64,000 bases of DNA from Bradyrhizobium algeriense (GTDB taxonomy: Bacteria > Pseudomonadota > Alphaproteobacteria > Rhizobiales > Xanthobacteraceae): positions 1-64,000 of the forward strand of contig NZ_PYCN01000029.1 in the NCBI RefSeq assembly GCF_003062295.1. Direction: 5' to 3'. Of this stretch, positions 59,116 to 64,000 are shown piece after piece; the first letter of the stretch is position 1, and each line of letters starts with the position of its first letter. The notes beneath the pieces were generated by a model. The model saw only the letters and a program-made list of their open reading frames with translations, made no database searches and had not been told where the DNA came from. The position numbers were made by a program, and so were the translations under genes.

Positions 59116-59844
59116 TCAGACGGCGTCGCCACCTCCGAACGTGTTCGGCGTGGCGAGCTCGACGAGGCGCATGGTCGTCATGAAATGCTTCGAGAGCGCC
59201 GTGACGGCGGCATCGGCATCGCGCTTGAGCGTGGCATGCACGATTGCCGCGTGTTCGGCCTCCACATCGCGGGATTTTTCGCTGTTGCGCCGGATCGCGA
59301 GCCTTCGATACCGCTCGCTCTGCTCATGCAGCACATCGCGAAACCCGAGCAGCCATTGCGAGCCGCAGGCGTTCACCAGCGTGCGATGGAAGACGCGGTG
59401 CCGCACCACCCATTCCTCATAGTGATGGGTCGGATCGTCGGGATAGGTATGGGGAACGGCGCAGAGCGCGGTGAACGATTTCTCCACCGAGGCAAGCCAT
59501 GCCGCGTCGCCGCGCTCGATCGAGCGCCGCAGCGCCAGCCCTTCGATATCGACACGGGTCTGCGTCACGTCCCGAAGATCGGCTGATGATACCGGGCTGA
59601 CGCGAAAGCCGCGCTGGTCGGATGCCTGCACCAGCCCGTCCGCGACGAGCCGCGATAACGCCTCGCGCACCGCGGCGAGGCTGACCGAGAACTGTTTGGC
59701 GAGACCGGCAATATGCAGCTTCTGGCCGGGCAGCAGCCGGGTCGAAAGAATATCCGCGCGCAGCCGCTCCTGAACGGCTGATGTCAGGCTTCGAGGCCGT
59801 TCGTCGGCAAGGCTCTCACCAAAACTCAACCCGATACTGCTCAT
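59116..59844 (-). CDS. GntR-family regulator (FadR/FCD subfamily)
   Basis: 242 residues. The winged helix-turn-helix is at the N-terminus (VQERLRADILSTRLLPGQKL, VSLAAVREALSRLVADGLVQ, RGFRVSPVS). The FCD ligand domain follows, with helix His/Asp residues suited to metal and carboxylate binding (WVVRHRVFHRTLVNACGSQW, VEAEHAAIVHATLKRD). FCD regulators usually sense organic acids. It is the first gene in the direction of the importer operon and presumably controls it. Confidence 0.9.
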   Translation of the reverse strand: MSSIGLSFGESLADERPRSLTSAVQERLRADILSTRLLPGQKLHIAGLAKQFSVSLAAVREALSRLVADGLVQASDQRGFRVSPVSSADLRDVTQTRVDIEGLALRRSIERGDAAWLASVEKSFTALCAVPHTYPDDPTHHYEEWVVRHRVFHRTLVNACGSQWLLGFRDVLHEQSERYRRLAIRRNSEKSRDVEAEHAAIVHATLKRDADAAVTALSKHFMTTMRLVELATPNTFGGGDAV

Positions 59845-59879
59845 GGCGGCGCAGATTGGCGAGGCAAGGCGATGTCGTC

Positions 59880-59894
59880 AATCGAAAATCGATT
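59880..59894. promoter_or_regulatory. Candidate GntR operator
   Basis: AATCG-AAAAT-CGATT is a perfect five-base-arm palindrome in an A+T-rich stretch, 36 bases upstream of the GntR start. Position suggests autoregulation; the evidence is symmetry only. Confidence 0.4.
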
Positions 59895-60024
59895 TTTTAT
59901 CTAAGCTGCTGCCAAGGCTTCGGTTTCTGGTTTGGTGGCCGCCTGCGCTGTCTAGCCCTGAATCCCTCGCGGCGCGTCCGCACTAAAAATCACCGTGACA
60001 AGCTGCCGGCGGTGACTTAGATAG

Positions 60025-60036
60025 TTCGCATGCGAA
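60025..60036. promoter_or_regulatory. Perfect palindrome, probable MarR operator
   Basis: TTCGCATGCGAA, 12 bases, 23 bases upstream of the MarR start and inside the only promoter-sized gap. Palindromes of this length and A/T-ended shape are usual MarR sites. Confidence 0.65.
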
Positions 60037-60058
60037 ATAAATTCAGTTCGCCCAACCG

Positions 60059-60499
60059 ATGAACCCGCGTCGCGAGCACCGGCTCGTGTTCCTGCTCAAC
60101 GTCGCGCAGCGCCGGCTGCAGCGCTGGATGGCGGCGCGGACGCAAGCCAGCGGCGTTACCGCCGCGCAGTCCGGCTTGCTGTTCATCCTCGGCCAGCGCG
60201 ACGGCGTGCTGATGGGCGAAGCGGGCGCGGCGCTCGATCTCGGTCCGCCCGGCATCAGCGGACTGGTGGACCGGATGACGGCTGCGGACCTGATCAAGCG
60301 CCGTGCCGATCCGGATGACGGGCGCGCGTGGCGGCTCTGGCTGACGCCGGCCGGCCGCGCTGCTATGGCGCAGTCGAAGGCAGGGCTCGCCGAGGTCAAT
60401 GCGCGCCTCACGGAAGGCTTCACCGAGGCCGAGATCGATGTCGTCGCGCGCTGGCTCACCACCATGCAAACCAGATTTCCCAGAGGAGAAGATGAATGA
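60059..60499 (+). CDS. MarR-family transcriptional regulator
   Basis: 146 residues. Winged helix-turn-helix: GVTAAQSGLLFILGQRDGVL, AALDLGPPGISGLVDRM with recognition helix, and the wing RADPDDGRAWRLWLT. It lacks cysteines in the DNA-binding core, so ligand rather than redox sensing is likely. The end overlaps the crotonase gene by four bases (ATGA), so the crotonase, or its acyl-CoA, is the natural target and signal. Confidence 0.9.
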   Translation: MNPRREHRLVFLLNVAQRRLQRWMAARTQASGVTAAQSGLLFILGQRDGVLMGEAGAALDLGPPGISGLVDRMTAADLIKRRADPDDGRAWRLWLTPAGRAAMAQSKAGLAEVNARLTEGFTEAEIDVVARWLTTMQTRFPRGEDE

Positions 60500-61278
60500 C
60501 CGAGCATATCAAGATCGAGAAGAGCGACGGGATTTTGAGCCTGACGATGGCGCGCCCCGACAAGAAGAATGCGCTGACGAATGCGATGTACGGCGCGCTG
60601 GCCGACGCAATCGAAGGCGCGGAGACTGATCCATCCGTCCGCGTCCTGCTAATTCGCGGCGAGGGCGACATGTTCACCGCCGGCAACGACGTCGGCGAGT
60701 TCGCCGCCATTGCGACGGGCGCGGTTCAGGGCGAGCGGCATGTCGGCCGTTTCCTGCAGGCGCTCGCCAGATCGAGCCGTCCGCTGGTCGCGGCCGTTCA
60801 AGGACGCGCCGTCGGCATCGGCACCACGATGCTGCTGCATTGCGATCTGGTCGTGCTGGCCGAGAACGCGCTGCTGTCGACGCCGTTCGTCAATCTCGCA
60901 TTAGTGCCGGAAGCGTCTTCCAGCCTGTTGATGCCGCTCCGCATCGGCTATGCGCGCGCCTTCGAAATGTTCGCGCTCGGTGACGCCGTCGATGCCAAAT
61001 CCGCGTTTGCGTGGGGGCTCGCCAACCGGGTGGTGGCGCTGGACAAACTCGACGCTGAAGCAAAAGCGCTCGCGTCCCGGCTGGCGAAGCAACCGGCGGG
61101 TGCGGTCAGCACGACGAAGCGGCTGATGCGCAATCCGGAGCTTCTCATGGCGCAGATCAAGGCGGAAAGCGAGCGGTTCGCGGAGCGCCTGAAAACCGCC
61201 GAGGCGCGCGAGGCCTTCGTCGCGTTCGCCGAACGCCGGCCGCCGGACTTCTTGAAACTCGCCAAACCGCCGGCGTAA
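60496..61278 (+). CDS. Enoyl-CoA hydratase/isomerase (crotonase) family
   Basis: 260 residues. Crotonase fold with LTMARPDKKNALTNAMYGAL, oxyanion-hole segments FTAGNDVGEFAA and AVQGRAVGIGTTMLLHCDLV, then TPFVNLALVPEASSS. The hydratase Glu pair is not complete: the second position reads VPEAS, giving one Glu, as in isomerase-like members. Translationally coupled to the MarR gene upstream. Confidence 0.9.
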   Translation: MTEHIKIEKSDGILSLTMARPDKKNALTNAMYGALADAIEGAETDPSVRVLLIRGEGDMFTAGNDVGEFAAIATGAVQGERHVGRFLQALARSSRPLVAAVQGRAVGIGTTMLLHCDLVVLAENALLSTPFVNLALVPEASSSLLMPLRIGYARAFEMFALGDAVDAKSAFAWGLANRVVALDKLDAEAKALASRLAKQPAGAVSTTKRLMRNPELLMAQIKAESERFAERLKTAEAREAFVAFAERRPPDFLKLAKPPA

Positions 61279-61364
61279 CCGCTTTCTCCCCGCCCGCGAC
61301 CGGGAGGCAATTGACCGCCCGTGACGGCCCCGCTACCTCTCTCGGGTTGCGTGCGGGGAAACAA

Positions 61365-62978
61365 ATGAACAAGAACAATGAAGCTTCCGAATTCGACTAC
61401 GTCATCGTCGGCGCCGGCTCGGCCGGATGCGTGCTCGCCAATCGCCTGAGCGCCGACGGCAAGCATTCCGTGTTGCTGCTGGAGGCCGGACCGAAAGACA
61501 GCAATCTCTGGATCCACGTGCCGCTCGGCTACGGAAAACTGTTCAAGGAAAAATCCGTCAACTGGATGTATCAGACTGAGCCGGAACCAGGCTTGAACGG
61601 CAGGCAGGTGTTCCAGCCACGCGGAAAAGTGCTCGGCGGCTCGAGCTCGATCAACGGCCTGCTCTATGTGCGGGGCCAGCACGAGGACTACGATCGCTGG
61701 CGCCAGCGCGGCAATGCCGGCTGGGGCTATGACGACGTGCTGCCCTATTTCAGGAAGGCCGAGAACCAGCAGCGCGGAGACGACAAGTATCACGGCACGG
61801 GCGGGCCGTTGCCGGTGTCGGACTGGCGCCACCATGATCCGCTGTCGGAAGCCTTCGTCGTCGCCGCCGCCGAAACCGGCATTCCGACCAATCCGGATTT
61901 CAACGGCGCCACGCAGGAAGGTGCGGGATTTTTCCAGACCACAACAAGTCGTGGCCGGCGCGCCAGCACGGCGTTCTCCTACCTGCGTCCGGCGAAGAGC
62001 CGCAGCAATTTGCACGTCGAGACTTCGGCGCTGGCGCAGCGCATCCTGTTCGAAGGGCGGCGCGCCAAGGCGGTCGAATACAAGCAGGAAGGCCGCGTGC
62101 GCACGGCGCGGGCGCGCAAGGAAATCCTGGTCTCCAGCGGCGCGTATAACTCGCCGCAATTGCTGCAGCTCTCCGGCGTCGGTCCGGCGGACCTTCTGAA
62201 GCAGCACGGCATCGAGATCGTGCTCGACGCGCCCGGCGTCGGCAATGATCTGCAGGACCACTTGCAGGTCCGGCTGATCACGCGCTGCGCGCAAAAGGTC
62301 ACGCTCAACGACGTGGTCAACAATCCGGTACGCCGGGTGATGGCGGGCATTCAGTACGCCGCCTTGCGCAAGGGACCGCTGACGATTGCCGCCGGCACCT
62401 CGGGCGCATTCTTCAAGACCAGCCCGCGGCTGGCGTCGCCCGATATCCAGATTCACTTCCTGCCGTTCTCGACGGACAAGATGGGTGAGAAGCTTCACGC
62501 GCTTTCTGGTTTTACCGCTTCGGTCTGCCAGTTGCGCCCGGAAAGCCGCGGTTCGCTGCGCATCAAAAGCGCCGATGCTTCCGTGCCGCCGGAAATCCGC
62601 ATCAACTATCTCGCAACCGAAACCGATCGCCGCGCCTTCATCGACGGCATCCGCATCCTGCGCCGGATTCTCGCAGCACCCGCGCTGAAGGCCTACGCGG
62701 TCGGGGAAGTCGATCCCGGTCCGAAAGTGCAAAGCGACGACGAACTGCTCGATTTCTGCCGCCGCACCGGCAGCACGGTCTATCACCCGACCTCGACCTG
62801 CCGCATGGGCAGCGATGCGCTCGCCGTCGTCGACCAGCGCCTGCGCGTGCGCGGCATCGAAGGCCTGCGCGTGGTCGATGCGTCTGTTATGCCGGACCTG
62901 ATGTCGGGCAATACCAACGCGCCAACCATCATGATCGCGGAGAAGGCGTCGGATATGATTTTGGAGGATGCGCGGTAA
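61365..62978 (+). CDS. GMC-family FAD oxidoreductase (choline dehydrogenase-like)
   Basis: 537 residues from ATG 61365, with GGGGA six bases upstream; the longer frame from 61311 is less likely. GMC marks: dinucleotide motif DYVIVGAGSAGCVLANRLS (about 10-28), GKVLGGSSSINGLLYVRG (signature 1), ILVSSGAYNSPQLLQLSGVG (signature 2), and the C-terminal active-site His region YHPTSTCRMG. Oxidises an alcohol to an aldehyde. It stands alone; convergent with hemE across a palindromic repeat. Confidence 0.92.
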   Translation: MNKNNEASEFDYVIVGAGSAGCVLANRLSADGKHSVLLLEAGPKDSNLWIHVPLGYGKLFKEKSVNWMYQTEPEPGLNGRQVFQPRGKVLGGSSSINGLLYVRGQHEDYDRWRQRGNAGWGYDDVLPYFRKAENQQRGDDKYHGTGGPLPVSDWRHHDPLSEAFVVAAAETGIPTNPDFNGATQEGAGFFQTTTSRGRRASTAFSYLRPAKSRSNLHVETSALAQRILFEGRRAKAVEYKQEGRVRTARARKEILVSSGAYNSPQLLQLSGVGPADLLKQHGIEIVLDAPGVGNDLQDHLQVRLITRCAQKVTLNDVVNNPVRRVMAGIQYAALRKGPLTIAAGTSGAFFKTSPRLASPDIQIHFLPFSTDKMGEKLHALSGFTASVCQLRPESRGSLRIKSADASVPPEIRINYLATETDRRAFIDGIRILRRILAAPALKAYAVGEVDPGPKVQSDDELLDFCRRTGSTVYHPTSTCRMGSDALAVVDQRLRVRGIEGLRVVDASVMPDLMSGNTNAPTIMIAEKASDMILEDAR

Positions 62979-62997
62979 GTGCGTGATCGTAGTAATC

Positions 62998-63084
62998 GTA
63001 GCCCGGATGGAGCGTAGCGTAATCCGGGGCTGCTCCCGCGCCGCACGGCCGTTCCCGGATTGCGCTTCGCTCCATCCGGGCTAC
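62998..63084. repeat. Long palindromic repeat between convergent genes
   Basis: GTAGCCCGGATGGAGCG (from 62998) pairs with CGCTCCATCCGGGCTAC (to 63084), with GTAATCCGGG/CCCGGATTGC extending the stem and an inner loop of about 25 bases. I recall this as a very common Bradyrhizobium intergenic repeat. Placed between the convergent GMC gene and hemE, it can also stop transcription in both directions. Confidence 0.85.
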
Positions 63085-63088
63085 AAGA

Positions 63089-64000
63089 TTACCCCTTGTA
63101 CGCCCGCACTCGCTTCAGCATCTGCTCGACATGGGCGATCGGGGTTTCCGGCTGGATGCCGTGGCCGAGGTTGAAGATCAGCCGTCCAGCCGCGTAATTC
63201 GCCAGCACGTCGTCGACGGCGCGGTCGAGCGCGGCGCCGCCCGCGATCAACGCCAGTGGATCGAGATTGCCCTGCACGGCGACGCGGCTCTGCACGCGCT
63301 CGCGGATCAATGACGGCTCGGCCGCCCAGTCGATACTGACGGCATTGACGCCGGTCGCTTCGACATAGGCCGGCAGCAGCGCGCCCGCGCCGCGGGGAAA
63401 GCCGATGATTTTTGCATCAGGCGCTTTCGCGCGCACGCCCGCGACGATGCGTTTCGCAGGCTCGATCGACCAGCGCTCGAATTCGCGCGGCGGCAGCACG
63501 CCGGCCCAGGTATCGAAGATCTGCAACGCGTCCGCGCCGGCCTTGAGCTGGCCGAGCAGGTATTGGATCGAGTTCTCGACCAGCACGTCGATGATTTCAG
63601 CGAACGCCTCCGGGTGACGATAGGCCATCATCCGCGCCGGCGCCTGGTCGGGTGTGCCTTGTCCCGCAACCATGTAGGTCGCGACCGTCCACGGCGCGCC
63701 GCAGAAGCCGATCAGCGCGATCTCAGGCGCGAGTTCGCGCTTCACGCGGCGCAGTGCTTCATAGACCGGCTCGAGCTTGCCGAAATCGGCGTGGCGCGCC
63801 AGCGTCGTCACTTGCTCCGGTGTATTCAGCGGATCGAGCCGCGGGCCTTCGCCGGCCTCGAAGCGCACGGAACGGCCGAGCGCGTAGGGGATGACGAGAA
63901 TGTCGGAAAAGATGATCGCAGCGTCGAAGTTGAAGCGGCGGATCGGCTGCAGCGTCACCTCGGCGGCATAGTCCGGCGTGAAGCAGAGGTCGAGAAAGCT
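63089..64000 (-). CDS. hemE: Uroporphyrinogen decarboxylase (partial, 5' end beyond the window)
   Basis: The window contains 303 codons from the 3' end. It decarboxylates the four acetate side chains of uroporphyrinogen III to give coproporphyrinogen III in haem synthesis. Seen: FDAAIIFSDILVIPYALG with the catalytic Asp, GFCGAPWTVATYMV, ALQIFDTWAGVLPPREFE, GFPRGAG, VSIDW, and the C-terminal LGHGIQPETP. The N-terminal RQAGRYL block falls past base 64000. The frame stays open to the edge, and an internal ATG at 63958 is not the start. Confidence 0.96.
   Translation of the reverse strand, partial: SFLDLCFTPDYAAEVTLQPIRRFNFDAAIIFSDILVIPYALGRSVRFEAGEGPRLDPLNTPEQVTTLARHADFGKLEPVYEALRRVKRELAPEIALIGFCGAPWTVATYMVAGQGTPDQAPARMMAYRHPEAFAEIIDVLVENSIQYLLGQLKAGADALQIFDTWAGVLPPREFERWSIEPAKRIVAGVRAKAPDAKIIGFPRGAGALLPAYVEATGVNAVSIDWAAEPSLIRERVQSRVAVQGNLDPLALIAGGAALDRAVDDVLANYAAGRLIFNLGHGIQPETPIAHVEQMLKRVRAYKG

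Noticed and set aside
60948..62786. 612-codon minus-strand frame opposite the crotonase and GMC genes
   Set aside because: Antisense of two well-defined plus-strand genes.
1..64000. CRISPR array, prophage or integrative element
   Set aside because: No regularly spaced repeats, cas, integrase or structural phage genes are seen; the tandem repeats found have only two or three copies.

Overview
The window is high-GC alphaproteobacterial chromosome, most probably Bradyrhizobium or a close relative in the Nitrobacteraceae. The grounds are protein style (POPT-type ABC operons, TctC and SsuA-like binding proteins, P450 with a CxxHxxC ferredoxin, assimilatory narK/nirBD/nasA), several dispersed palindromic repeats that I recall from Bradyrhizobium intergenic regions (23671-23800, 62998-63084, probably 3845-3985 and 30556-30665), and a closing hemE. 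No rRNA, tRNA, CRISPR array or intact insertion sequence is visible. I could not run any searches, so all family names come from reading motifs.

Layout. 0-3 kb: an exported arylsulfatase and its formylglycine-generating enzyme. 3-5.7 kb: gene-poor, decayed DNA with one exported hypothetical protein and a frameshifted zinc-ribbon gene. 5.7-13.3 kb: AraC and TetR regulators (TetR with a perfect 13-bp-arm operator), an atypical SDR, then leucine dehydrogenase-like and M20 deacetylase genes, an alanyl-tRNA editing protein, and an acyl-CoA dehydrogenase with two small dimeric-barrel proteins. 14.1-23.6 kb: a LysR gene divergent from a nine-gene operon: a four-gene polyamine/opine-type ABC importer, a multi-subunit FAD/[2Fe-2S] amine dehydrogenase set and RidA. 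23.6-30.4 kb: repeat element, GreA/GreB-type factor, HerA-like ATPase, small conserved proteins, a DegP-like protein whose catalytic Ser is Ala, a toxin-antitoxin pair and a decayed gene.

30.8-41.5 kb: a semialdehyde dehydrogenase, then the nitrate assimilation block. A PP2C-kinase fusion lies downstream of narK on the minus strand; nirB-nirD-nasA run on the plus strand. The shared 646-bp gap carries sigma-54 promoter matches facing both ways and an NtrC-like palindrome. 41.3-46 kb: outer-membrane protein, NhaA, TetR, ferredoxin and P450. 46-53.1 kb: TctC binding protein and LacI regulator divergent (over a perfect LacI-type operator) from SDR, VOC, CMD and DOPA-dioxygenase-like genes, then a DUF2778 L,D-transpeptidase-like protein with a small overlapping gene and an NTF2-like protein. 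53.1-59.8 kb: a GntR-led minus-strand operon of ABC importer, polysaccharide deacetylase-like, FAH-family and MetE-like genes. 60-64 kb: MarR plus crotonase, GMC oxidoreductase, and the 3' part of hemE running off the right edge.

Overall this is scavenging and catabolic territory: at least three uptake systems are each wired to their own oxidoreductases and local regulator, next to the inorganic nitrogen pathway.
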